A DNA stretch of 64,000 bases. Source: Sphingobium yanoikuyae. Lineage in GTDB: Bacteria; Pseudomonadota; Alphaproteobacteria; Sphingomonadales; Sphingomonadaceae. Shown piece after piece: positions 52,309 through 60,226 of the stretch; the stretch's first letter is position 1; every line of letters begins with the position of its first letter. Location of the stretch: contig NZ_CP139979.1 in assembly GCF_034424525.1 (NCBI RefSeq), positions 496,001 to 560,000 of the forward strand. The letters run 5' to 3'. Below the pieces are notes generated by a model. The model saw only the letters and a list, made by a program, of their open reading frames with translations. It ran no database searches and was not told the origin of the DNA. A program made the position numbers and the translations under genes.

Positions 52309-53520
52309 TCAGGCTGCTCCTTGCGCCGGCTCGCCGCGCCGCGTCACGAAGCGGAGCAGGCGGCCGATCTGCTTGCCGAGCTTGGCGAAGGCATATTCCA
52401 GCGCCGCGATCGGCTGTCCGCCGGGGCGGTGGGCGATGACATGATACATCCAGAAGATCAGCCCGGACGCCAGCAGGAACGGCCCCCATAGCGCGATGAT
52501 CGGATCGATCTTGCCCAGCGAGCCGATGCTTTCGCCATATTGGTTGATCTTGTGATAGGTGACGATGAAGACGATCGAAAGGAACACGCCGAGCGCCGAG
52601 GTCGAGCGCTTGGGCGGGATCGCGAAGGCGAGCGCGGCCATCGGCAGCAGCATCATCATCACCACTTCGACCATGCGGAAATGGAAGTTGGAGCGGACCT
52701 CGTTGCGCAGCTTGGTCGGCGTGGCGGGATCACGCCCCATCGAGAAGAGTTCGGGCAGGGTCTTTTCCCGGTCGACGTCGCGGCCGCGGAAATTCTCGAT
52801 CTGCGGCAGGTCGATCGGCAGATCGTGGCTGGAGAAGGAGAGGATGCGCGGCGTCTTGTACTTGGGCGCATCGTTCACCAGCACGCCGTCGCGCAGGCGG
52901 AAGATGATGGTGTCAGGATCGTCGGTGGCGAGGAAGGCGCCCTGGGCCGCCGTGACCGCGACCGACTGGCCATCCTTGCCGACGGCGCGGACGAAGATGC
53001 CGCGCAGGTTGCGTCCTTCGTCCAGGCTGCGTTCGATCCGCAGGGTCATGCGCTTGCCCAGGCTGGTGAACTCGCCGACCTTGATCGACGCGCCCAGCGC
53101 GCCCGAGCGCAGTTCGAAGCGCAGCGCCTCATAGGCGTGGCGGGACAAGGGCTGGACCCAGCCGACAATGCCGAGGTTGAGCAGGGCGAGGGCGAAGGCG
53201 AACATGTAGGGGACGCGCAGCAGCCGGCCATAGGACAGGCCGACGGCGCGCATGACGTCGAGTTCGGACGAGGTGGCAAGCTTGCGGAAGGCGAGCAGGA
53301 TGCCGAGCATCAGCCCGATCGGAATGCCGAGCGAGAGATATTCGGGCAGCATGTTGGCGAGCATGCGCCACACGACGCTGACGGGGCCGCCTTCGGCCGC
53401 GACAAAATCGAACAGGCTCAACATCTTGTCGAGCACCAGCAGCATCGCGGCGATCACCAGCGTGCCAAGCAATGGCAGCGCGATCAGGCGGGCGAGATAT
53501 CGGTCGATGGCAGTCAGCAT
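52309..53520 (-). CDS. lptF: LptF, permease subunit of the Lpt lipid exporter
   Basis: About 403 residues. It has the LptF pattern: helices IALPLLGTLVIAAMLLVLDK and LGIPIGLMLGILLAFRKLATSSELDVMRA, a periplasmic beta-jellyroll domain, and C-terminal helices LLPMAALAFAIPP. ATG 53520 (MLTAIDRYLARL) fits the family; ATGs at 53541 and 53547 are alternatives. It pairs with lptG. The usual partner pepA/holC genes are not adjacent here. Confidence 0.92.
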   Translation of the reverse strand: MLTAIDRYLARLIALPLLGTLVIAAMLLVLDKMLSLFDFVAAEGGPVSVVWRMLANMLPEYLSLGIPIGLMLGILLAFRKLATSSELDVMRAVGLSYGRLLRVPYMFAFALALLNLGIVGWVQPLSRHAYEALRFELRSGALGASIKVGEFTSLGKRMTLRIERSLDEGRNLRGIFVRAVGKDGQSVAVTAAQGAFLATDDPDTIIFRLRDGVLVNDAPKYKTPRILSFSSHDLPIDLPQIENFRGRDVDREKTLPELFSMGRDPATPTKLRNEVRSNFHFRMVEVVMMMLLPMAALAFAIPPKRSTSALGVFLSIVFIVTYHKINQYGESIGSLGKIDPIIALWGPFLLASGLIFWMYHVIAHRPGGQPIAALEYAFAKLGKQIGRLLRFVTRRGEPAQGAA

Positions 53521-53657
53521 TTCTCTATGTCGTCGTCCCATCACCATGTTTTGGCCGCAAACCCCGCCCATATGCGAGTCAGCTAATAAAAGAGTCGCGG
53601 GGCGAACAGGGGCTCGCCGTCCGATCACATTGGGCGGCTATAGCTTCCAGGAGTCTG

Positions 53658-54152
53658 ATGGTCATGTTGAAAGTTGCAATGGGTCTGATGCCGGTGGCGG
53701 TTCTGTTGGCCGCAACGCCTGCCTTGGCCCATGGTCAGGAAATCACGAACGACCTGTCCCGTTGCGCCGCGTCGGCCAAGGGGCCGGCGGTGCTGGTCGA
53801 TGTGCGCGGCTTTGCCGAGGCGACCGGCCGCGTGCGCATGCAGTCCTATCACGCCACCAAGGCGAGCTGGCTGACCAAGGGCGAATGGCTGAACCGGATC
53901 GACACCGTGGTCCGCCCGTCCGAAGGCGGCATGCGATTCTGCATGCCGATCCCGGAGCCGGGCAAATATGGCATCGCCGTGCGGCATGACCGCGACGGCA
54001 ATGGCAAGACCGACATTTCGCGGGATGGCGGCGGCTTTTCGAACAATCCGTCGATCAACATCTTCAATCTGGGCAAGCCGTCGGTCGACAAGGCCGCCTT
54101 CTATGCTGGACCGGGCGTGACCCGGATCACCATCAACCTCAAATATATGTAA
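53658..54152 (+). CDS. DUF2141 exported protein
   Basis: About 164 residues. Signal peptide (MVMLKVAMGLMPVAVLLAAT, cleavage near ALAHGQ) then a DUF2141 fold with VLVDVRGFAEATGRVRMQSY, PGKYGIAVRHDRDGNGKTD and a DPxGNG-like loop, and a beta-sandwich end. Found mostly in periplasm of alphaproteobacteria and Bacteroidetes; role unknown. AGGAG precedes ATG 53658 (53664 is possible). It is 7 bp from the lipid kinase, so they form one operon, divergent from lptF. Confidence 0.82.
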   Translation: MVMLKVAMGLMPVAVLLAATPALAHGQEITNDLSRCAASAKGPAVLVDVRGFAEATGRVRMQSYHATKASWLTKGEWLNRIDTVVRPSEGGMRFCMPIPEPGKYGIAVRHDRDGNGKTDISRDGGGFSNNPSINIFNLGKPSVDKAAFYAGPGVTRITINLKYM

Positions 54153-54159
54153 GGTCGTC

Positions 54160-55125
54160 ATGGTTCGCGTCGCGCTCCTGTCCAATCCCAAGTCCACGGG
54201 CAACCGGCAGACCCTGCCGCGCGTGCGCAGCTATTGTGCCAACAACCCGGACATCTTCCATTATGAGGTCGAGCATGTCGACCAGATCGGCCGCGCGCTG
54301 CAGACGATTGCGCGGGTCGATCCGGCAGTCATCGTCATCAATGGCGGCGACGGGACGGTGCAGGCGGCGCTGACCGAACTCTATCAGGGCGAGCATTTCT
54401 GCGGTCGGGTGCCGCCGATCGCGGTGCTGCCCAATGGCAAGACCAACCTGATCGCGCTGGACCTGGGCATCCATGGCGACCCGATCAAGGCGCTGGAGCG
54501 GATCGTCGAGATCGCCAAGTCGGGGCTGGGCGACCATGTCGTGCAGCGCGAACTGATCGCGCTGACCGACGGGCAGACGACCCGTCCGGTGCTGGGCATG
54601 TTCCTGGGCGGTGCGGGCCTGGCCGACTATATCCTCTATTGCCGGGACAAGATCTATCCGCTGGGCCTGTCCAACGGATTCAGCCATTTCCTGACTGCGC
54701 TCGCCGTGCTGGCGTCGCTGGTTTTCGGCATTCGTGCCCGATTCCTGCCACAATCCAGCCACCCGGTCAGCATCTCGCTGATGCGCGAGGGGCAGTTGGC
54801 GGGGCGCTTCTCGGTCCTGATCGTGACCACGCTGGAGCGGCTGCTGCTGGGCGTCGATCCGGGTGACAGCCGCCGTGGCAACATGAAGCTGATGGCGGTC
54901 GACCAGAGCGTGTCGGCGCTGCTGCGCCTGGTCTGGGCCAGCGTCTTCCGCCGGATGGGCAAGCAGCAGATGCAGGGCATCCATCTGGAGCAGGGCGACA
55001 CGATCCGCATCGAGGGTGCGCAGAGCAGCGTGATCCTGGACGGCGAAATCTTCCGCGCGTCGGAAGGCAAGCCGATCCTGCTGCGTTCGACCGAGCCGGT
55101 GCCCTTCCTGCGCCTGGCCGCCTGA
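54160..55125 (+). CDS. Lipid kinase of the diacylglycerol kinase fold, candidate ceramide kinase
   Basis: A 321-residue protein. Nucleotide motif NGGDGTVQAAL is clear. The next loop reads LPNGKTNLIA where usual members have LPxGTANDFA, so the kinase belongs to an unusual subgroup; a bacterial ceramide kinase (CpgB of Caulobacter) is of this fold. Hydrophobic helix LTALAVLASLVFGI may bind membrane. It is the second gene after DUF2141. The lipid substrate is inferred from the locus, not from sequence. Confidence 0.75.
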   Translation: MVRVALLSNPKSTGNRQTLPRVRSYCANNPDIFHYEVEHVDQIGRALQTIARVDPAVIVINGGDGTVQAALTELYQGEHFCGRVPPIAVLPNGKTNLIALDLGIHGDPIKALERIVEIAKSGLGDHVVQRELIALTDGQTTRPVLGMFLGGAGLADYILYCRDKIYPLGLSNGFSHFLTALAVLASLVFGIRARFLPQSSHPVSISLMREGQLAGRFSVLIVTTLERLLLGVDPGDSRRGNMKLMAVDQSVSALLRLVWASVFRRMGKQQMQGIHLEQGDTIRIEGAQSSVILDGEIFRASEGKPILLRSTEPVPFLRLAA

Positions 55126-55179
55126 GATCCCAAGCTTCGCTGAGGTGATGGATTTGGTAGAAATGACCGTGATTGGTCG

Positions 55180-56190
55180 CTAGGCGCCACTGGATATCAT
55201 CGGCACCGCCGCCAGCCGGTCGGCCGATGTCAGGAACAGGGTCGCGCCGCCCTCGCCGATGCAGCAATTGGCGATCGCCTTGCCGGTGCGGATCTTGCCG
55301 AGCAGCCTGCCGTCCGGCGCGCAGACATGGACGCCGCCGGGGCCGGTGGCAAAGACCGTACCGTCGGGCGCGGTCTTGATCCCGTCGGGCAGGCCCGGCT
55401 CGCCCGCGGCCAGTTCGCTGGCCATGTCGCGGAACAGGCGCTGGCCGGTCGGCAGGCCGTCCGCGCCCAGGCTGTAGGCCAGCACCTGCGGCCGCTTCTC
55501 GTCCGACAGCGCCAGATACAGCGTGCGGCCATCGGGCGAGAGGGTCACGCCATTGGGCCGGCGATGGCTGCCGTCGATCAGCGTCACCATGCCGTCGGGC
55601 GTCAGCCGGTAGAGGCCGTTGAAGCCGATTTCCCGCAGCGATGACGTGTCGCCATCGGTCAGGCCATAGGGCGGGTCGCTAAAATAGATGCTGCCATCGG
55701 CCGCGATGGTCAGGTCGTTGGGGCTGTTGAAGCGCTTGCCCTGATAGCGGTCGGCGAGGATGGTCCGCGCCTTTGTCTTGAGGTTCACGCGCACGATCGC
55801 GCGCGTGCCGCTGTCGGCGCCGACCAGATGGCCGTCCCTGTCGATCGCGATGCCGTTGAGGCCGGCTTCGCGTATCTCCTTGGGGATCGCGGTCTGCAGG
55901 CCCGAGGGCGAGAGGAAGGGCGAGACGCCATCCTTGCGGGTCCAACGATAGACGATGTTGGAGGGCGGATCGCCGAACAGCAGCGCGTCGATCGGCGCGG
56001 CCCAGGTCGGCCCCTCGGCCCAGCGATAGCCCTGCGCCAATATCTCCACCTGCGCGCCGGGCGCGATGATGCGGTCCAGCGCCGGGTCGATCCGGTCGAT
56101 CCGCGCGGCGGGCAGGTCGGCCGCGCGGGCGAAGGCTTGGGTTAGCGGCAGGGCGGCCATTCCGGCCAGCAGGGTGCGACGATCGATCAT
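55180..56190 (-). CDS. SMP-30/gluconolactonase family protein, exported
   Basis: A 336-residue protein. A signal peptide with twin-arginine character starts it (MIDRRTLLAGMAALPLTQAF). The propeller has the SMP-30 motifs: EGPTW (metal Glu), NGIAIDRDGHLV, NSPNDLTI (metal Asn) and RPNGVTLSPDG. It hydrolyses sugar lactones, such as gluconolactone, in the periplasm. It follows the GFOR-like gene with a 4-bp overlap, so it likely opens that enzyme's product. Confidence 0.86.
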   Translation of the reverse strand: MIDRRTLLAGMAALPLTQAFARAADLPAARIDRIDPALDRIIAPGAQVEILAQGYRWAEGPTWAAPIDALLFGDPPSNIVYRWTRKDGVSPFLSPSGLQTAIPKEIREAGLNGIAIDRDGHLVGADSGTRAIVRVNLKTKARTILADRYQGKRFNSPNDLTIAADGSIYFSDPPYGLTDGDTSSLREIGFNGLYRLTPDGMVTLIDGSHRRPNGVTLSPDGRTLYLALSDEKRPQVLAYSLGADGLPTGQRLFRDMASELAAGEPGLPDGIKTAPDGTVFATGPGGVHVCAPDGRLLGKIRTGKAIANCCIGEGGATLFLTSADRLAAVPMISSGA

Positions 56191-57290
56191 GCGGTCAGGC
56201 TAACCGAACGATGCTCCGCAGCCGAGCGATAGATCGCCTCGATCACGCGCAGGTCGGCCAGCCCCTCCTCGCCCGCGACGATCGGCGCGGTGCCGTTCGC
56301 GATGCATTCGGGCAGATGGTCGAGCTGGGCGGCAAACTGGTTCTTCGCCGGCGCCGGCAGGCTGCGCGGCGCGGTCACGCCATCCTTGCGGATCATCATC
56401 GTCTGGCCGCTATATTGGGTCGCGGGTTCCATATCGATCCAGCCCTGGGTGCCGATCACCCGATAGCCATTATGGGCCGAGCTGTAGCTCGACACGCAAT
56501 TGGCGATGATGCCCGACGGGAAGCGCAGCATGAAGTCGATCCGGTCCTCGACGGTGGCAAAGCGCGGATCGCTGCGGTCGGTGCTGGCGATGGCGCTCAC
56601 CTCCACCGGCTCCTCGCCGGTCAGGTAGCGCGCGGCGTTCAGGCTATAGATGCCGATGTCCATCATCGATCCGCCGCCCGACAGGGGACGGTCGAGCCGC
56701 CACTGGTTCGGCTTGATCGGGAAGCCATGTTCGGCGGTGATGATCCGCGTCGGCCCGACATGGCCGCCGCGCGCCAGCTCGATCGCGAGTCTGTTGTAAG
56801 GCTCGAAGCGCGAGCGATAGCCAATCATCAGCTTGCGGCCGGCCTTGGCGCAGGCGGCGATCATCGCCTGGCATTCGGCCACCGACACCGCCATCGGCTT
56901 CTCGCACATCACATGCTTGCCCGCCTGCGCCGCGCGGATGCTATATTCTGCATGGAGGCTGTTGGGCAGGACGATATAGACGATGTCGATATCGGGATTG
57001 TCGCGGATGCGGTCGAACTCGGCATAGCTGTAGCGATGCGTCTTCGGGATGCCATATTGGTCGCCATATTGCGCCAGCTTGGCCGGGGTGCCACTGACCA
57101 GCGCGACCAGCTTCGCATGCTCGCAGCCGGCGAAATTGGGCATGATCTGCTGCGTGGCATAATAGCCCAGGCCGACAATGGCATAGCCCAGCTTGCGCTG
57201 TGGCGCGGCGCAGGCGGCCGTGCTGCCCATGCCGGCCAGCACCAGCCCGGCGCCGATGCCCCCCATCAACTCCCGTCGCGATCGATCCAT
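56187..57290 (-). CDS. Periplasmic glucose-fructose oxidoreductase-like Gfo/Idh/MocA protein
   Basis: A 367-residue protein with a Tat-type signal (MDRSRRELMGGIGAGLVLAG; RRELM). Cofactor motif IVGLGYYATQQIMP follows; EKPMAVSV carries the catalytic Lys. GFOR of Zymomonas, exported by Tat with bound NADP, has the same layout. It would oxidise an aldose to lactone while reducing a ketose. GGGAG precedes its ATG. Pairing with a lactonase and nearby gntP fits a gluconate-producing route. Confidence 0.83.
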   Translation of the reverse strand: MDRSRRELMGGIGAGLVLAGMGSTAACAAPQRKLGYAIVGLGYYATQQIMPNFAGCEHAKLVALVSGTPAKLAQYGDQYGIPKTHRYSYAEFDRIRDNPDIDIVYIVLPNSLHAEYSIRAAQAGKHVMCEKPMAVSVAECQAMIAACAKAGRKLMIGYRSRFEPYNRLAIELARGGHVGPTRIITAEHGFPIKPNQWRLDRPLSGGGSMMDIGIYSLNAARYLTGEEPVEVSAIASTDRSDPRFATVEDRIDFMLRFPSGIIANCVSSYSSAHNGYRVIGTQGWIDMEPATQYSGQTMMIRKDGVTAPRSLPAPAKNQFAAQLDHLPECIANGTAPIVAGEEGLADLRVIEAIYRSAAEHRSVSLTA

Positions 57291-57318
57291 GCGGCGTCTC
57301 CCGCCAAGAGGGTGGTGT

Positions 57319-57588
57319 TCAGTCGGCGGCGCGGCTCAGCGCCGGGCGCATCCAGCCGAAATGGCTGGCGGCGATGGCGACCTGGGTGCGGTTGCGGACG
57401 TTGAGCTTGCGCATCAGCGCGGTCATATGGACCTTCACCGTCGCCTCGGCCATGCCCAGCTCATAGGCGATCTGCTTGTTGAGCAGGCCGGAATGGACGC
57501 AGCGCATCACCTTCATCTGGGTCGGCGTGAGATGTGGGGCTTCGGGGACCATCTGGTCCTGGCGATCGAGAATATGCAGATCCTGCAT
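57319..57588 (-). CDS. LuxR-type HTH protein without receiver domain
   Basis: An 89-residue protein that is mostly one LuxR/GerE helix-turn-helix domain: LTPTQMKVMRCVHSGLLNKQIAYELGMAEATVKVHMTALM. No receiver or sensor domain precedes it. GGGAGAGGCAGG gives a good site at ATG 57588. It lies upstream of the GFOR-like gene, 28 bp away, perhaps in the same operon. It resembles the C-terminus of a two-component response regulator. Confidence 0.85.
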   Translation of the reverse strand: MQDLHILDRQDQMVPEAPHLTPTQMKVMRCVHSGLLNKQIAYELGMAEATVKVHMTALMRKLNVRNRTQVAIAASHFGWMRPALSRAAD

Positions 57589-57639
57589 CCTGCCTCTCCC
57601 TCTGATTGATCCGCGTTGGGGCCTGGTTCGGCCCAGGAT

Positions 57640-57655
57640 TCGTTAGCGCTAACGA
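57640..57655. promoter_or_regulatory. LacI-family type operator palindrome
   Basis: TCGTTAGCGCTAACGA is a perfect 16-bp palindrome with a central CG and TTAGCGCTAA core, typical of LacI/GalR-family operators. No LacI-family gene is in the window, so the regulator must be elsewhere. Confidence 0.75.
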
Positions 57656-57669
57656 TACTGGAATCAGTC

Positions 57670-57745
57670 AGACAGGTTCAAGCGAAAATTTGCAATATTC
57701 GGGAAATAACCTAGCGCATGGCCGAAATGCGGCTATAACCTGTCT
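57670..57745. repeat. Inverted 9-bp pair, candidate regulator site
   Basis: AGACAGGTT (57670-57678) and AACCTGTCT (57737-57745) are exact inverted copies 58 bp apart. Both sit between the operator and gntP. They might be paired sites for the FadR-type regulator encoded downstream. Confidence 0.4.
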
Positions 57746-57883
57746 AACAGATTTTCGGGATTCGCCCAGCGAATGACCGGCTACGCATAGGAAAGAGAGG
57801 GTGGGGATGGCGTTACCATATCGTCGATCGGTGCCATGTGGCCGGGCGTTCAGCCAGGGCGGACTACAGGGAGGCATGATCCG

Positions 57884-59230
57884 ATGACCCCCGCCGACTA
57901 TCGCCTGCTGATCGCCGCCGTCATCGGCATCGCCCTTTCCATCGCCCTCATCATCCGCGGCCGGCTCCATCCCTTTGTCGGCCTGCTCTGCGGCGCTTTC
58001 ACCGTCGGCCTGATCGCCGGCCTGCCGATGGAGGAAACCGCCAAGGCGGTCGAAAAGGGCGCGGGCACCATATTGGGCGGCACCGGCCTGGTCGTGGCGC
58101 TGGGCCTGGGCCTCGGTGCGATGCTGCAATTGTCGGACGGCGCCGGCGGCCTTGCCCGCTCGGCGCTGCGCATCTCCGGCGTGAAGGGCGCGCCCTGGGC
58201 CAGCCTGTTCACCGCCATCGTCATCGGCCTGCCGCTCTTCTTTGAGACGGGCCTCGTCCTGCTGCTGCCGATCGTCGCCTCCGCCGCCGCCGCGCTGCCC
58301 GCCGGGCAGAATGGCGATACGGCCAAGCTCAAGCTGATGCTGCCTGCACTGTCGGGCCTGTCGGTCGTCCATGCGCTGGTACCGCCGCATCCCGGCCCGC
58401 TGCTCGCGGTCAATGCGCTCGGCGCCAATCTCGGCCTCACCCTTCTCTATGGCCTGATCGTCGGCATCCCGACCGCGATCATCGCCGGCCCCGTGCTGGC
58501 CCGCTTCACCGCCCCCGGCGTGAAATTGAACCCGCCGCTGCTCGATCCGGTCAAGGTCGATGTCGCCACCCCCTCGGTCGGTCGTGCGCTCGCGGCCGTG
58601 CTGCTGCCGGTGGTGCTGATCGCCGCGGGACAGGCGGTGGCGCTGCTGCCGGCGTCGGTCGCGCCGCATTTCCACTGGCTTGGCTGGGTCAGCGATCCGG
58701 TCGTCGCGCTGCTGATCGCGGTGCTGGTGGCGCTGCCCTTGCTGTTCGGCCGCCGCATCACCGACGCAAAGATCCAGAACGCGATCTGGTCCGAAGCGAT
58801 GGTCCCCGCCGGCGGGATCATCCTGGCGATCGGCGCGGGCGGCGCGCTCAAGCAGGTGCTGGTGACGGCCGGGCTTTCCGACCTGTTGGTCCGCTTTGCC
58901 GCTGGCGGCGCGATCTCGCCGATCCTGCTCGCCTGGGGCGTGTCGGTATGCATCCGCCTCGCCACCGGCTCGGCCACCGTCGCCACCATCACCACCGCCG
59001 GCGTGATGCAGGGCCTCGTCGCCGCATCGGGCGTGGAGCCCGAATGGATGGTGCTGGCGATCGGCGCGGGCTCGCTCTTCTTCTCCCACGTCAATGATCC
59101 CGGCTTCTGGCTGGTCAAATCCTATCTCGGCACCGACATGCCGGGCACGTTCAAGACCTGGTCGATCATGGAAACCGTGGTCGCGGTCGTCGGCCTGCTG
59201 CTGGTGCTCGTCGCCAGCAGCATCTTCTGA
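57884..59230 (+). CDS. Gluconate:H+ symporter (GntP family)
   Basis: A 448-residue membrane protein with about 12 helices. Family motifs include the GTGLVVALGLGLGAML segment, IGLPLFFETGLVLLLP, ALVPPHPGPL and the end FFSHVNDPGFWLVKSY. It takes up gluconate or a related sugar acid. ATG 57884 follows AGGGAGG by 10 nt. It likely imports gluconate made by the periplasmic oxidoreductase/lactonase encoded on the other side. Confidence 0.9.
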   Translation: MTPADYRLLIAAVIGIALSIALIIRGRLHPFVGLLCGAFTVGLIAGLPMEETAKAVEKGAGTILGGTGLVVALGLGLGAMLQLSDGAGGLARSALRISGVKGAPWASLFTAIVIGLPLFFETGLVLLLPIVASAAAALPAGQNGDTAKLKLMLPALSGLSVVHALVPPHPGPLLAVNALGANLGLTLLYGLIVGIPTAIIAGPVLARFTAPGVKLNPPLLDPVKVDVATPSVGRALAAVLLPVVLIAAGQAVALLPASVAPHFHWLGWVSDPVVALLIAVLVALPLLFGRRITDAKIQNAIWSEAMVPAGGIILAIGAGGALKQVLVTAGLSDLLVRFAAGGAISPILLAWGVSVCIRLATGSATVATITTAGVMQGLVAASGVEPEWMVLAIGAGSLFFSHVNDPGFWLVKSYLGTDMPGTFKTWSIMETVVAVVGLLLVLVASSIF

Positions 59231-59237
59231 CCAGGGC

Positions 59238-59262
59238 GCTGCTGACGCTTGTCGTCAGCAGC
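59238..59262 (+). repeat. Perfect 10-bp hairpin between gntP and the FadR-type gene
   Basis: GCTGCTGACG (59238-59247) pairs with CGTCAGCAGC (59253-59262) around a 5-nt loop, 7 bp past the gntP stop. No T-run. It may lower read-through into the regulator gene or protect the gntP mRNA. Confidence 0.6.
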
Positions 59263-59314
59263 CTCTCATGACTAGGAGGCACAGGATGTTGCCCAGCGAT
59301 CCACAGGTGCGCCG

Positions 59315-59992
59315 ATGAACCAGGCTCGATTGTCCGACCATGCCTATGCCGGCATCGTCGAGATCATCAACGACCAGGATCTGGCGGTCGGCGATCGCCT
59401 GCCGTCGGAGGCCGCGCTGGCGGAGCGGTTCGGCGTCTCCCGCGCGATCGTGCGCGAGGCGCTGGTCCGCCTCGCCTCGGACGGCATTACCGAGGCGCGC
59501 CGGGGTGCCGGCTCCTTCGTGAAAAGCCGCCCGTCGCAGCGCCTCGCCGCCTTCATGCCGGCGACCGAACTGCCCGCGACGCTCGGCAGTTACGAGGTCC
59601 GCTTCGTGCTGGAGGCGGAGGCCGCGCGCCTCGCCGCCACCCGCCGCAGCCCGCTCGAAATGGCGCATGTCGAGGAAGGGATGGAGATGCTGCGCACCGC
59701 CCTGCTGTCGAGCGAGCCGGCCCATGCCGAGGATATGGAACTGCACCGCCGCATTGCCGAGGCGACCGGCAATCCGGCCTTCCTGATCGCCTTCGACGCG
59801 CTCCATGCCGATGTCGACAAGGTGATGCGCGCCGGCGTCGACATCAGCCGATCGCGCCCGCCCGAAGTGATCGCGACCATGCTGCGCGAACATGAACAGA
59901 TCGTCGCCGCCATCCGCGCCCAGGACGCCGAAGGCGCGGCGCTGGCGATGCGCTGGCATTTGTGGGAAGGCCGCCGCCGGCTGATGCCGTGA
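59315..59992 (+). CDS. GntR/FadR-family regulator
   Basis: A 225-residue regulator. Winged helix motif: DRLPSEAALAERFGVSRAIVREALVRL; an FCD ligand domain follows (HRRIAEATGNPAF, EHEQIVAAIRAQDAEGA). FCD proteins bind metal and sugar-acid or keto-acid ligands. It follows gntP by 84 bp with the hairpin between. It probably controls gntP and perhaps the divergent operon. It differs from the 5337-6089 regulator. Confidence 0.88.
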   Translation: MNQARLSDHAYAGIVEIINDQDLAVGDRLPSEAALAERFGVSRAIVREALVRLASDGITEARRGAGSFVKSRPSQRLAAFMPATELPATLGSYEVRFVLEAEAARLAATRRSPLEMAHVEEGMEMLRTALLSSEPAHAEDMELHRRIAEATGNPAFLIAFDALHADVDKVMRAGVDISRSRPPEVIATMLREHEQIVAAIRAQDAEGAALAMRWHLWEGRRRLMP

Positions 59993-60226
59993 GGGTGGGC
60001 GGAAATTGACCTTCGCCTGCTCCGAAGAAGAGAGGGGGCTACCTACGCCGGGATGACGCTGCTGGGTGAGGGGACGTACCCTCGCGTACATGGACCAAGA
60101 TAGCGCATCCCCCTCATCCAACTTCGCCTGGCCGCTACGCGGCAAGGCTTAATATCCATCTCCCTCAAGGGAGAAGGAATGGCGATGAATGGTCGCTTCC
60201 CGACCGTTTGGACTTGTCCTTGCCGC
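59993..60226. other. Spacer with fragments of REP-like sequence
   Basis: This 234-bp spacer has fragments like CTCCCTCAAGGGAGAAGG and CCGCTACGCGGCAAGGC, similar to repeats elsewhere but with no clean pair. I see no gene or confirmed terminator in it. Confidence 0.45.

Larger units (their letters stand above)
57589..57883. promoter_or_regulatory. Divergent regulatory region of the gluconate module
   Basis: About 295 bp between the minus-strand LuxR gene and gntP. It holds a LacI-type palindrome and a 9-bp inverted repeat, listed next. No gene fits in it. Confidence 0.7.

Noticed and set aside
57668..59089. A long minus-strand frame through gntP
   Set aside because: Low-complexity Arg/Gln/Asp-rich sequence, antisense to a clear membrane transporter.
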